DNA from: Prochlorococcus sp. AG-436-J02
Lineage (GTDB): Bacteria; Cyanobacteriota; Cyanobacteriia; PCC-6307; Cyanobiaceae
Assembly: GCA_003212625.1 (NCBI GenBank)
Contig: QCPI01000002.1
Location: forward strand, 1-64,000
DNA length: 64,000 nt
Direction of reading: 5' to 3'
A program made the position numbers and the translations under genes. This document shows positions 50,930 to 60,404 of this stretch, piece by piece. Numbering within the stretch: the stretch's first letter is position 1; each line of letters opens with the position of its first letter. The notes beneath the pieces were generated by a model. It worked only from the letters and a program-made list of their open reading frames with translations. It ran no database searches and was not told the DNA's origin.

Positions 50930-50947
50930 TTTACATTAGTTCACGTA
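50930..50947 (+). promoter_or_regulatory. HLR1-like RpaB site before hli
   Basis: TTTACATT-AG-TTCACGTA fits two HLR1 repeats, (G/T)TTACA(T/A)(T/A) separated by 2 bp, the first perfectly and the second at 6 of 8 positions. It lies 20 bp before the first hli start. Copies of TTTACGT/ACGTAAA just upstream (50882 onward) add a palindromic pattern. HLR1 is the known RpaB site of high-light genes. Confidence 0.45.
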
Positions 50948-50966
50948 AAGTAAATTTTTTTTCATT

Positions 50967-51074
50967 ATGACTCCTGAAGCGGAAAAATTTAACGGTTGGG
51001 CAGCAATGCTTGGTTTCGTTGCAGCATTCGGTGCGTATGCAACTACCGGTCAAATCATTCCTGGAATCTTTTAA
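50967..51074 (+). CDS. hli: High-light-inducible protein (HLIP)
   Basis: 35 residues: MTPEAEKFNGWAAMLGFVAA, FGAYATTGQIIPGIF. The E..NG.(W)AM.G chlorophyll-binding helix and the end GQIIPGIF are diagnostic of HLIPs, single-helix thylakoid proteins that bind chlorophyll and protect photosystem II assembly. Here the usual NGR is NGW. Shares an operon with the next hli. Confidence 0.93.
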   Translation: MTPEAEKFNGWAAMLGFVAAFGAYATTGQIIPGIF

Positions 51075-51085
51075 GAGGTGTAAAA

Positions 51086-51286
51086 ATGAAATCTTCTTCT
51101 CAAATTATTACTGAGTATGGCAAGCAAAATATATTTGCTCGCAAAGCTGCTCCTCAATTGGTTCAAAATTACACCAATTATCCATTGGAAGCTGAGAAAA
51201 CAAATGGACGCTGGGCAATGATTGGCATGATTTGCCTTTTAGGTGCATACGTTACAACTGGTCAAATTATTCCTGGTATCTTTTAA
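51086..51286 (+). CDS. hli: High-light-inducible protein (HLIP), longer form
   Basis: 66 residues. A hydrophilic N-terminal extension (MKSSSQIITEYGKQNIFARK) is followed by the HLIP helix EAEKTNGRWAMIGMICLLGA and YVTTGQIIPGIF. The final part matches the first hli gene closely, indicating a tandem duplication. GAGGTG is its ribosome-binding site, 11 bp after the previous stop. Confidence 0.93.
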   Translation: MKSSSQIITEYGKQNIFARKAAPQLVQNYTNYPLEAEKTNGRWAMIGMICLLGAYVTTGQIIPGIF

Positions 51287-51588
51287 ACAGGAATTATAAA
51301 TCGATGACCTGGTAAAACAATTAATGATGACGCATTAGCAGTCTTTAGTAATTACTTTCGTTTTTTATCCAGGTATCTAAATAACTACTTCTCAACTTTC
51401 ATTAGGTGTTTCTAATGAATATAATAAATAAAAAAAAGAATAGAAATCGATCAGGAATAATTAGCACTTAGAAGCTTAACGGATATGTTTATTTCTTTGT
51501 ATACATAGCTCAATTATCTTCCAATGAGAAACCTGGTCAGGTTATTTCACAGTTCTTTAAAACCTACACTCTATTAAATGTTATTATA
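51287..51588. other. Intergenic stretch
   Basis: No gene; only an 18-codon basic frame from ATG 51416. A long-range imperfect repeat CCTGG/CCAGG (about 51309-51373) may act in hli termination, but it is weak. Confidence 0.3.
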
Positions 51589-51699
51589 ATGACTTTAAGT
51601 TATTGGCTTCGTGCTGAAGATGAAGATATTCTCAACGAATATACTTTTTTCCATAGTTCAGACTTTTCATCTCTTCTAGAAGATATAGATTTGGATTAG
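51589..51699 (+). CDS. Small acidic peptide
   Basis: 36 residues: MTLSYWLRAEDEDILNEYTF then FHSSDFSSLLEDIDLD. Very acidic and amphipathic. Short, so tentative. Confidence 0.4.
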   Translation: MTLSYWLRAEDEDILNEYTFFHSSDFSSLLEDIDLD

Positions 51700-52111
51700 A
51701 ATTATAAGTACTGTTTACTATATGAATCATATATTTTTCTCAACTATGTTGGAAAATATAAGAACTTTGTTGGAGAAGAAAGTTGAGACTTTAGACAATT
51801 ATTGATTTAATAAGTTGCAAAAAACTATTAATTTAACCAATAGTTGATTAATGTCTATTCAAATTTATCTTAATTTTAGACTATAAGGTTTTAAATTGGC
51901 TTTACTAAATAACTTATATTATTTTTTAATCTTATTTAAATAAATTTTCATTACATCAATTGTGGTTTAATGTAATTATAGTTAGCCTTTTAATTATTTT
52001 CTTTTACTTCTTAGGTTTTTACCCACGCTTTCATTTATTATTTATTAGTGATAATTAATTACGACATGAATAAATTTTTGAAATTAATTACTCCAACTAT
52101 TTAAATTAGTT
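51700..52111. other. Gene-free stretch
   Basis: Very AT-rich, with no open frame of note and no strong hairpin. Confidence 0.35.
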
Positions 52112-52258
52112 ATGGAGCATAAGATCTATTGGATTAAATACCTTTCTCCTTTGATTGGAATGTTATTTTGTCCTATTACGATTCTATTCTTATGGTCAAT
52201 TTGGTCTGGACCTATAGTCATTCCTGACACAGATCATGTTGAAGAGGTCAGTCCTTAA
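52112..52258 (+). CDS. Small membrane protein
   Basis: 48 residues: MEHKIYWIKYLSPLIGMLFC, PITILFLWSIWSGPIVIPDT, DHVEEVSP. One hydrophobic helix, acidic tail. No family recognised. Confidence 0.55.
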   Translation: MEHKIYWIKYLSPLIGMLFCPITILFLWSIWSGPIVIPDTDHVEEVSP

Positions 52259-52539
52259 ATTTTCTTATACTAATTTTTTTTCAAGCTCATAGGTGATATG
52301 GCTATTTTTAAAAATAGTATGTAAATGTTTTTCAATTACTTCTATTATAAGTTGTTTTATTTTCTAATACGTTAATAGTTGAAATTATAAAAGTTATATA
52401 GCTGTAATTCTAGTATCTAAGATCTGTTTAATTCAAGAATTAAAATGTATTATAATTAGTTAACTGATGCTCTCTAGTTTTTTCAATTAGCACTAACATT
52501 CACTATTAATTAGAGAACAATTCTTTAACTAGGTTTTTT

Positions 52540-52791
52540 CTATACTTCAAGCTTGAATCCTTTGTCTAAAAGTTGTTGATAAGTGAGCCTTGCTTGAAAT
52601 GCGAGAATCTCAATAGGCTCTTTATCGTCTCTTTGCATTACGAAATAGTGGTTGTCGTCGCCTTTCCTAGCGAAAATCACAATTTCGGCCCCTCTTACTA
52701 ATCTCCAACATGCTTGAGATTTATGCTCAGATAATGGCCCTAGATCCCATGGAGCCTTCTCTGGATACTTTTCCCTTTTTACCCTTGGCAT
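52540..52791 (-). CDS. KYPE-PWDL small protein, tandem copy A
   Basis: 83 residues. REKYPEKAPWDLGPLSEHKS, WRLVRGAEIVIFARKGDDNH, then LAFQARLTYQQLLDKGFKLE. It aligns along its length with the neighbour 52858-53109 (same KYPE..PWDL, R/K.DD.Y, A..TYQ.L.D.G), so the two are a tandem duplication. Function unknown. Confidence 0.7.
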   Translation of the reverse strand: MPRVKREKYPEKAPWDLGPLSEHKSQACWRLVRGAEIVIFARKGDDNHYFVMQRDDKEPIEILAFQARLTYQQLLDKGFKLEV

Positions 52792-52857
52792 TTATTGAAT
52801 GTAAATATATCTTTTAGCCTACACTTATGATCTTCAACGTCAAGAATTATTTTTTAA

Positions 52858-53109
52858 TCAGGAAACTGCAGCCAATAAATATCCTTCATCAAATAATCGT
52901 TGATATGTAAATCTAGCTTCGTATTCTTTAAATGCCTTTCTTTTTCCATCATTTTTTTGTATATATACATATTTGTCATCTATACGACTTCTGGTAAATG
53001 TATAAATGTTGTCTGCCTTAGTTAGCATCCATTGAATTGATCTGCATTTACCTTTGTCATTATTTAAATCCCATGGAATATTCTCGGGGTATTTCTCTAA
53101 TATTGTCAT
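52858..53109 (-). CDS. KYPE-PWDL small protein, tandem copy B
   Basis: 83 residues: LEKYPENIPWDLNNDKGKCR, IQWMLTKADNIYTFTRSRID, YEARFTYQRLFDEGYLLAAV. Sister of 52540-52791, 66 bp away on the same strand, identical in length. Function unknown. Confidence 0.7.
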   Translation of the reverse strand: MTILEKYPENIPWDLNNDKGKCRSIQWMLTKADNIYTFTRSRIDDKYVYIQKNDGKRKAFKEYEARFTYQRLFDEGYLLAAVS

Positions 53110-53442
53110 GCAAGACCTAATGCTTACATAAATTATGTCATTAAATAGATGTAGGCATGAGAATAAATACTGTATTTATTAGAATCTAATTATTGTTTCT
53201 TGTTGAATTTTTATAAGTGTTTTGCTTGAGAACATGAAATTCATTACCCCTAAAAGATCAAAAATTATCCTCTTATCAGCTTTAATATCATGTGATCTAT
53301 ATTGATTTAGTTTTTGTATTAGATTTGCCAAGAAAAATTTTTATGTAATAGCTAATGAAAAAAACATTTTTTTCTTTTTTGATTCCTTAAGAAAAGAGGT
53401 TAAATAAGCTAATTCTCTCGACATTTTCCTATTGATATATAT
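53110..53442. other. Intergenic stretch
   Basis: Divergent promoter region between the tandem KYPE genes (minus) and the ligase-like gene (plus). No motif I can name. Confidence 0.35.
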
Positions 53443-54048
53443 ATGAGAAGACTCTTAGGACTAGATAAGAATTGTTTTTCCAACTGGTGTGAAAAATTAC
53501 CAGGAGGAACAACTATGGTTGTGCAGCCCAAAATTGCTGGTTGCGCTATAGGGCTTAGATATAAATATGGTCAATTAGTAGATGCCTATTCTCGTGAAAA
53601 CCCTGAAATTATTGAAATTATTAGGACTATAAATACTATTCCTTTAAGTATTGATGACTCTTTAAAAATTGAAGTGGAGTTAGAGGGTGTTTTATACACT
53701 CCTACTGTTAGTTCCAGATTGTCAAAAGATCAATTTAACTCCAACTCAATTAAACCCTTTGACATTAATAGACCTCTTGCTTTTTTGGCATTTCAAATCT
53801 TTTCTTCAAAAAAGGATGAATTATCAGATTTGACACAACTCCAAGAATGGGGATTTGAGGTTCCTATTACCTTAAGAACAGAAGATCCAAAGCAGGTCAA
53901 GATTTGGCATTCTCAATGGATAAATAATGAATTGTTTTCGAATCTTCCTACCAATGGAATAGTTGCTAAATGTAATTCTTTTTCTACAAAGGATTTTTTA
54001 GGAGTCTCCTCAACTTTTCCTAATTGGGCTTTAGCTTTAACCAGATAA
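53443..54048 (+). CDS. Truncated NAD-ligase adenylation-domain-like protein, catalytic Lys present
   Basis: 201 residues, like 48720-49406 confined to the LigA nucleotidyltransferase domain. MVVQPKIAGCAIGLRYKYGQ (25-44) keeps the adenylated Lys (Lys30, ligase EPKIDG), though D is A. LKIEVELEGVLYTP, PLAFLAFQIF, LQEWGFEVP and LPTNGIVAKCNSFSTKDFLG, then PNWALALTR follow the ligase order. Domains Ia, OB, zinc, HhH and BRCT are missing, so it is not a complete ligase. Confidence 0.75.
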   Translation: MRRLLGLDKNCFSNWCEKLPGGTTMVVQPKIAGCAIGLRYKYGQLVDAYSRENPEIIEIIRTINTIPLSIDDSLKIEVELEGVLYTPTVSSRLSKDQFNSNSIKPFDINRPLAFLAFQIFSSKKDELSDLTQLQEWGFEVPITLRTEDPKQVKIWHSQWINNELFSNLPTNGIVAKCNSFSTKDFLGVSSTFPNWALALTR

Positions 54049-54166
54049 CTTTTTTAATTAAATATTTGTCCTTATAATTTTTTCAAAAGTTAAGTTTTGG
54101 TAATGAAGTGAACATTGCCAAGATAGCTCATTGAAAATAATCTTAAGTAAATAATACTCTTTTGAT

Positions 54167-54343
54167 ATGTCATTTACTGACAAACAATTATTTGATGCAA
54201 TTGATAAAAATGTGGATGTCAAAGATTGCTTTATCAAAATTTCGGAGGCATGTCAGGAACTAAAAACCAAAACTGGTTGTCCTGATGATGATGTGGATCG
54301 ATTTCTTGAATTTACAATTGGTAAGTGGCAAAAATATGATTGA
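54167..54343 (+). CDS. Small protein, CP(D/N) family
   Basis: 58 residues: MSFTDKQLFDAIDKNVDVKD, CFIKISEACQELKTKTGCPD, DDVDRFLEFTIGKWQKYD. The A..EL....GCPDD.V pattern relates it to 3462, 31874 and 46723. Confidence 0.65.
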   Translation: MSFTDKQLFDAIDKNVDVKDCFIKISEACQELKTKTGCPDDDVDRFLEFTIGKWQKYD

Positions 54344-54512
54344 AAGGCTTATTTATATATTTTCAGCAATACTCAATGATTTATTACAGCCTTTATGTCT
54401 TTTGAGTAATTTTATGATTTTAGTTAATTAGAAATTAGTGCTTTGAGGAGGTGTAAGTTGCTGTAAAAACAAGATCTGTTTTAATTTTTTATTAATAGTC
54501 TATAGTATAAAA

Positions 54513-54758
54513 ATGATAGATGTTCCTCATAAATTATTTCTAGGATTTATATGCCTTTGTGTAACCACTGTAACTATTCAGTTAATTCCTTTGTCTAAGC
54601 AAGCCTCAGCATGGAATCGTTGCTTAAAAAAAACATCTGAGTCATTGAGTCAAGTCAAAGCTTTTCAGCAAATTGATGATCAAAGCAAGGAAGTCTTATC
54701 CGTGATGATATGTAATGGTGCTGTTTTTGAACCTAAAATCAAGTCGAACATCCAATAA
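54513..54758 (+). CDS. Small exported or membrane-anchored protein
   Basis: 81 residues. Hydrophobic N-terminus (LFLGFICLCVTTVTIQLIPL) then a SKQASAWNR cleavage-like site, followed by a helical soluble part with two Cys. No family recognised. Confidence 0.6.
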   Translation: MIDVPHKLFLGFICLCVTTVTIQLIPLSKQASAWNRCLKKTSESLSQVKAFQQIDDQSKEVLSVMICNGAVFEPKIKSNIQ

Positions 54759-54887
54759 ATCATTCGTTTTAGTTTTATAAGATTGCAACTACTGGAATTT
54801 GTAAAATATTATGTTCAACTTTCTTTAGCTAATTAATGAAAATACTAATTTATAAGGAATGTGTGAAAATCTTACTTCTTGTTGATA

Positions 54888-54980
54888 CTACGAGTTCAAT
54901 AGAGTTCCAAATAAGCCAGCAAATGCAGAAAGGATGAATATAGACACGATACAAATCGCAAGAATTTTTGAGAGATTCAT
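54888..54980 (-). CDS. Single-span membrane peptide
   Basis: 30 residues: MNLSKILAICIVSIFILSAF then AGLFGTLLNS. An isolated hydrophobic helix, similar in size to known photosystem small subunits; none recognised. Confidence 0.5.
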   Translation of the reverse strand: MNLSKILAICIVSIFILSAFAGLFGTLLNS

Positions 54981-55394
54981 TTTTTGTTGTAAAAAGTATT
55001 TTTATTTTGATTCATACCGTAACCAATGTTCAACAGTAAAGCTTTACTAACTCAACGAATTGACACTAGGAATATTCAATGAGCTCATTGCTGTCTTTAA
55101 CCATTTATAGATCTTGTCTTATTTTATAAATTTATCTTGCTATTGCTGGCGATTGAGCTTTTTCAAATAGATAAATGATTGACTGAATCGTTTAATTTTC
55201 GTTGTATCAAAAAGGAACTTTCCTATAAATCTATCCCTTGATCTCTGAATAATTTTCCATATAACCTTAGATTCCTGAGTTTAATCTAGTCGCTTCTGTT
55301 CCCATATCTTTTCGCTTTAATGTCTTGGACTAATATAAATATTGTAAGTTTGTTAATTATAAGTTAGTATTATAAGTACAACCATTTATTTATC

Positions 55395-55751
55395 ATGCTC
55401 ACTGGTAAGGATTTATTAGCCAAGGTCAAAGACTTGGGAGATGTCTCAAAATCTGATCTTGTAAAAGCTTGTGGATATGTATCCACTAAGAAAGGAGGCG
55501 GAGAGCGTCTTAACTATACTGCCTTTTATGAAGCACTTCTTGAAGCCAAAGGTGTAAACCTAGCTGCCGAAAGTGCTGGTGGTATTGGTAAAGGTGGAAG
55601 AAAGCTTAGTTACGTGGCCACCGTTCAAGGAAATGGAAACCTATTGATAGGAAAGGCCTATACAGCTCTTTTAGATCTCAAACCAGGTGATAATTTTGAG
55701 ATTAAGATGGGACGTAAAGGATTCCGTTTGGTTCCAGAAGGAGAAGGTTAA
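55395..55751 (+). CDS. cyAbrB-type transcriptional regulator
   Basis: 118 residues. The N-terminal MLTGKDLLAKVKDLGDVSKS with ACGYVSTKKGGGERLNYTAF and the C-terminal AbrB-like KPGDNFEIKMGRKGFRLVP are typical of cyanobacterial AbrB paralogs, DNA-binding regulators of carbon/nitrogen balance. Complete, with its own terminator. Confidence 0.9.
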   Translation: MLTGKDLLAKVKDLGDVSKSDLVKACGYVSTKKGGGERLNYTAFYEALLEAKGVNLAAESAGGIGKGGRKLSYVATVQGNGNLLIGKAYTALLDLKPGDNFEIKMGRKGFRLVPEGEG

Positions 55752-55784
55752 TTAGTAAAAATCTGTACTAAAGAATCTAGATTT

Positions 55785-55818
55785 AGCCGAGAAGCATATC
55801 TGCTACTCGGCTTCTTTA
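55785..55818 (+). terminator. Terminator of the cyAbrB gene
   Basis: AGCCGAG / CTCGGCT with a 14-base loop and TTCTTTATT after it, 34 bp past the stop. Confidence 0.8.
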
Positions 55819-55884
55819 TTGAAAAAAAATACCTAGATAGTATGGCTGATTATTCGTCTATAGTTTAATTACTCGTTTACATTT

Positions 55885-55912
55885 CCCTCCCCCTTTTGAG
55901 GGCTTTTTTCTT
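55885..55912 (+). terminator. Second plus-strand terminator
   Basis: CCCTC / GAGGG with an 8-base loop, followed by CTTTTTTC. No gene lies between it and the cyAbrB terminator, so it may end a short RNA from about 55850 or act as a backup. Confidence 0.6.
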
Positions 55913-57030
55913 TTTTATATACCAGCATTATTTTTTTTTGTAATTCAGGTTTTTTTATCTTTACAGGTTTTTGTTTCTCGTCTCTCAAAAAAAAACTTAC
56001 ATACATCATTATAGATTATGTGTTTTATATAGGGGCTTCGAACCCATGCAATTGAATTTGCCATAAGCATTATTTATTTTTCTTTTTTTTTTAATTCAAT
56101 AATTTCGAATTATTTCTGGATAGCTACCATTTTTTATTTATTCTTGTCAAGTTTTTCACCTGTGCTCAAGATCTTTTTTTTTTTTTGAGCAGATATTTGA
56201 TTTTTATTTAATTTAAAATTTCATATTCATATTTCCATTTCTCATTCTTTTGTCTTTTTTGGACTAAAATAACACTTGTTATGTTCTATTCCATTTATCA
56301 AGAGTTTGTTACTAATATTTGTAAACTAATTTCATTGCTTGAATATTTTTTGAGCTAAATTAATATATTGATTTTTTGATGTGATGTTTACATTTCTAGT
56401 TCGTTAGATTTTTCACTCCATTTCATCAATCGATAGGTAGGACACAATAGTTTTGAGGAGTCATAGTCAACTATATTATATGTAAATATTTATTATTCTT
56501 ATTTTCTTGAAATCTTAGTTTGGATTTCCAACCTTATTTTGGTTGACTAAGTAAATAACTTAGAAACAAATTATCTATTTTCCTTTTTTCGCGCTTGTAT
56601 CCCGAAATAAATGGATAAGGTAATTAAAAGAATTACTAGTAAGGAACTACTATTTCCTAGGATCTCTATAAGCATATTTTTTGTCAATGAAGATTATATT
56701 TGTATATTTAAACTCTTTCAGACTATTTAAACTATTCCCTTATAAAGTGCTGTTACAAATCGTATATATAACTTCATGTGCCAAAAAAAATAATTTACAT
56801 GGACTATTTTTTACTAATCAAGTTTATCAGCTAAATTATGGGTTGAATTCACATGAGATTATATAAATAAGTGTTATAAATCTTTTCACGTATAAGGAGA
56901 TTAATCCCAGTTTTACAATTTTTTATAAGTACACCTAGATGAATAATCCTATTAATTAGAATGATTTTGATCTCGTTAAACAAATATGATAAGAATGAAT
57001 AACAATCTGACTATTGGATTTCTTATAGAA
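55913..57030. other. Long gene-poor stretch
   Basis: 1.1 kb of extreme AT content with a run of 14 T at about 56171-56184. The only longer frame (56681-56866) has poor composition. GGGCTTCGAACCC at 56033-56045 forms a small hairpin that resembles a tRNA T-arm on the minus strand, but nothing tRNA-like surrounds it. Confidence 0.4.
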
Positions 57031-57432
57031 TCAATAGAATTGAATGCTATCATTTACCGGTTTCCATACTTTGCCTTTCAAAGTTAATGAAATTCTTCTA
57101 GCCCACAGAAGAAAAGGGAATAATATTTTACTTCTCTTGTTAGAGCTAAAAACAATCTTTAGTAGTTCTAATAGCTTCTCACTCGGCTGTTTAAGCTCAG
57201 AGCAAATCCAGTTTATAGCATCTGAACCATGCTTGATTTCACCATTATTTATTAGGATAGCTCCTTTATTTAAATCATATCCTTTGTTATATAATTGAGT
57301 TAGTAGCCCTAGATTTTTTCTTCCATCTAAAATCATTATTGAAGGAAAACTACTTTGTAACTCCAATAATTGGGCAAAATGATCACAAAAAGGACATTCA
57401 CCATCATATATAAATATTGTTTTATTTGACAT
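57031..57432 (-). CDS. DCC-family (DUF393) thiol-disulfide oxidoreductase-like protein
   Basis: 133 residues. The N-terminal IFIYDGECPFCDHFAQLLEL carries the DGxCxxC motif of the DCC family, thioredoxin-like proteins with a CxxC site. LNKGAILINNGEIKHGSDAI matches the later ..G...i.......GsdAi signature. Probably a cytosolic or membrane-linked redox protein; partner unknown. Confidence 0.88.
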   Translation of the reverse strand: MSNKTIFIYDGECPFCDHFAQLLELQSSFPSIMILDGRKNLGLLTQLYNKGYDLNKGAILINNGEIKHGSDAINWICSELKQPSEKLLELLKIVFSSNKRSKILFPFLLWARRISLTLKGKVWKPVNDSIQFY

Positions 57433-57746
57433 GACTGACTACTATTAATTTTATCTTACATATTCATCATTGAATTAGCGTTGAGTTGATAAAGAAATTA
57501 CATATAACCTAAAAGATAAGCTTATTAAATCTTTTGCTTTGCTTGTTGTTCTCTATAGTTTTAGCTAATTTAATGTATAGTAATATTAAATAGGTTATTT
57601 TGTTTCAATGAGTTTCAATGAAAAATTTATAAAAGATTCCCTAAGGTATTATTTTTCTGGTCATAAAATTTTTATGTAGCCTATATTTTATTCTGAAAAA
57701 AATCAAAAGAAACTAACTATATTTTTATCTTATTTGAGTTTCAATT
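57433..57746. other. Intergenic stretch
   Basis: No open frame of note; extremely AT-rich. Confidence 0.35.
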
Positions 57747-57920
57747 TTAGTTGGAGCTCTTAAAAACATTGCTTTTAACGTTTTCTTCTCGAATCTGTGG
57801 ACGTAATAAGGACATAGGGAGTGCCGTTACTATGGCGAATGAAAGAACTAGTATTAAATCTGTAGTGAAGTGACTTATACCTAGCTCAGATTGAGTAAGA
57901 GCAAAGTTTAGATAGGACAT
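57747..57920 (-). CDS. Small membrane protein
   Basis: 57 residues: MSYLNFALTQSELGISHFTT, DLILVLSFAIVTALPMSLLR, PQIREENVKSNVFKSSN. One membrane helix and a hydrophilic tail. No family recognised. Confidence 0.6.
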   Translation of the reverse strand: MSYLNFALTQSELGISHFTTDLILVLSFAIVTALPMSLLRPQIREENVKSNVFKSSN

Positions 57921-58480
57921 TTTATTTATATAAATACTACTTAACTATATTTTATAATGTATTAAATATCTTTTTATGTAGTAAAAGTTATTGCAGGAAT
58001 TTTTTCTATATCGTTCGGCTTTATAACCAATTAATTAGTAGTCTATATTGTCTTGGATTCTCTTTCCTGTCTTGGTCTGAAATATTTTTTACCTTTTTAC
58101 GAAATTCTAAATTCTAATGCTTCTGGAAGAGGATATTTTGTAAAATTCCTATTTGTTTATTTAGACCTTATTTATAACTGTATGTTTTTTCATCTTGTAG
58201 ATTCTCCTTTTTTATCTAGAAATTATTTGTTTTGGAGGTAAAAGATTTTTCTAAAACTAAAATGTGCTTTTATAGATTTTTTCACGTTTCAAATCAAATA
58301 AGTTTTACTTGTATTAATTTATTTACTTTAATAAAGTGATAATAATACGTTTCTTCTAGAGGCCTTTGTTTTCCTACATAATGTTTTTAAGTTGGTTTAT
58401 GGGTTCACATAATTCTTGCCTGACAAGACTAAAGCAGATAAAAAGGGGGAATAGCTTTTCTTTCGCCCTTTTAATTGGAT
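57921..58480. other. Gene-free stretch
   Basis: A plus-strand frame at 58053-58241 exists but looks random. The last part should hold the promoter and ribosome-binding site (GGGGGAAT, 58445-58452, rather distant) of the DUF2130 gene. Confidence 0.35.
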
Positions 58481-59773
58481 ATGAATGAAATTAAATGTCC
58501 TGAATGTGGTAGCTCAATCAGAATGGATGAGGATAAATACTCCAATATAATTAAGCAAGTAAGAGATCAGGAATTTGAAGATGAAATGAGCAGAAGACTT
58601 GAACTCTTGGACAGGGATAAAGAGAAATCTATAGATATTGCTATTCAAAAAAACCGCCTTCAAATGCAAGAGGCCTCTTTTTTACATGAAAAAAGAATAC
58701 AAGCTCTTCAGTCACAGTTAAATAATGCTGATGCCGAGAAGAAAATGGCCGTAAACAAAATCAAGCATTGTTTAGAAAAAGAACGGGATTCACTTGGATA
58801 TTTATTGGAGAAAACAAAAGAAAAAAATGAATATGATAAAAAAATCGCTGTTTCCACCGCCATTTCTGAATTAAAAGATGGTTATGAAAGGATTAAAAAT
58901 GATCTAGATAAGGTTGAATTACAAAAAGAATTATCAGAAAGATCGATAAAAATGAAATATGAAATTCAGATAAAAGAAAGAGATGATGTAATTGAGAGAC
59001 TTCGTGACATGAAACTGAAGCTTTCTACAAAAATGGTGGGCGAGTCATTAGAGCAACATTGTGAAAATGAATTTAATCGCTTGCGAGCCAGTGCTTTTCC
59101 TAATTCATATTTCGAAAAGGATAATAATACTAGCTTCGGGAGTAAGGGTGATTATATTTTTCGCGACTTTGATAGTGAAGGCAATGAAATCGTCTCTATA
59201 ATGTTTGAAATGAAAAACGAATGTGATACAACCTCTACGAAAAAAAAGAATGAGGATTTTATTAAAGAATTGAACAAAGATCGTATTCAAAAGAATTGTG
59301 AATATGCTGTTCTGGTTTCATTATTAGAATCTAATAATGATTTGTTTAATTCAGGTATTGTAGATTATTCTCATCGATATCCAAAAATGTATGTTGTTCG
59401 TCCTCAATGCTTCTTATCCATAATTTCATTATTACGAAATGCCTCGTTTAAGGCGCTTGAGTATAAGACTGAGCTTACAGCTATTAAAGAGCAAAATATA
59501 GATATTACTAATTTCGAGAGAAGCCTTGAGCTATTTAAGGATTCTTTTGGTAAAAATTATTCACTTGCCTCTAAACGTTTCGAAACGGCAATTAATGAGA
59601 TTGATAAGTCTATAAACCATTTACAAAAGACAAAAGATGCTTTACTTGGTGCAGATAGAAATCTTAGATTGGCTAATGATAAAGCTCAGGAAGTTACCGT
59701 TAAAAGATTGACTCGAAATAACCCTACTATGAGAGACAAATTTAATATTATCAGAAATAATGAAGCTGCATAA
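58481..59773 (+). CDS. DUF2130 coiled-coil protein with nuclease-like core
   Basis: 430 residues from ATG 58481 (TTG two codons earlier is possible). [14 protein letters not shown] zinc knuckle opens the protein, followed by a long coiled coil to about 190, then a [19 protein letters not shown] and FEMKNECD core (D...E.K, PD-(D/E)XK-like), then a second coiled coil. This is the DUF2130 layout, known from accessory regions and without a proven function. Confidence 0.85.
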   Translation: MNEIKCPECGSSIRMDEDKYSNIIKQVRDQEFEDEMSRRLELLDRDKEKSIDIAIQKNRLQMQEASFLHEKRIQALQSQLNNADAEKKMAVNKIKHCLEKERDSLGYLLEKTKEKNEYDKKIAVSTAISELKDGYERIKNDLDKVELQKELSERSIKMKYEIQIKERDDVIERLRDMKLKLSTKMVGESLEQHCENEFNRLRASAFPNSYFEKDNNTSFGSKGDYIFRDFDSEGNEIVSIMFEMKNECDTTSTKKKNEDFIKELNKDRIQKNCEYAVLVSLLESNNDLFNSGIVDYSHRYPKMYVVRPQCFLSIISLLRNASFKALEYKTELTAIKEQNIDITNFERSLELFKDSFGKNYSLASKRFETAINEIDKSINHLQKTKDALLGADRNLRLANDKAQEVTVKRLTRNNPTMRDKFNIIRNNEAA

Positions 59774-60404
59774 TTTTATTTTATTTTTACTCAAGATAAT
59801 ATTAATGTAGTTTTGAATTCATTTTTATATAGTTATTGTGAATCAGAACAGAGCTTGTCTTCATTTTGTCAGAAATTGTGATTTATATAAGATTGGAATA
59901 ACAACAAGTTTTGAGAGGTGGATGCGACAAATTAAGCTAGATAATTTTGTTGCTAAATTATATTATACGGTTTTTAAGTTATTATAAAAGCAATTTAATA
60001 AAAGATATAAAGTTATCCAAATTCCACAAACGGAGTATTTTCGATTAGATCAGTAACAGATTAGAGAGATAAAAAATTATTAGTAGATATGTTTCAATAA
60101 CTATTACTTCTTTTATTTTTTTATTCTATTTCTTTATTTTCAGTATTATTTTTTCTTGTATTATTTTTTAAAATCTTAGCTAGTAATGATATGAGTGATG
60201 CTTTATATGGATCACTTTTATAGAAGGTGTGGTTTCATTTTGCTTATCATTTTTCTCTATAGTTATTAATTCAAATATATATATTAGCTTGTTGAATGAA
60301 TTAAAGTTTATGTTATCAAGATTTGCATTTTATTTTTGTCTGCTTTACTGTTTAGATATTCTTCAAGACTTTTCTTTTGATTTTATAATTATTCTTTTTG
60401 ATAA
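59774..60404. other. Gene-free stretch
   Basis: 630 bp without a believable gene. A plus-strand frame from 60229 runs antisense through the next gene and is spurious. Confidence 0.35.

Noticed and set aside
56033..56049. tRNA T-arm-like hairpin GGGCTTCGAACCC
   Set aside because: No acceptor, anticodon or D-arm sequence can be found on either side; a 13-base hairpin of this kind is expected by chance.
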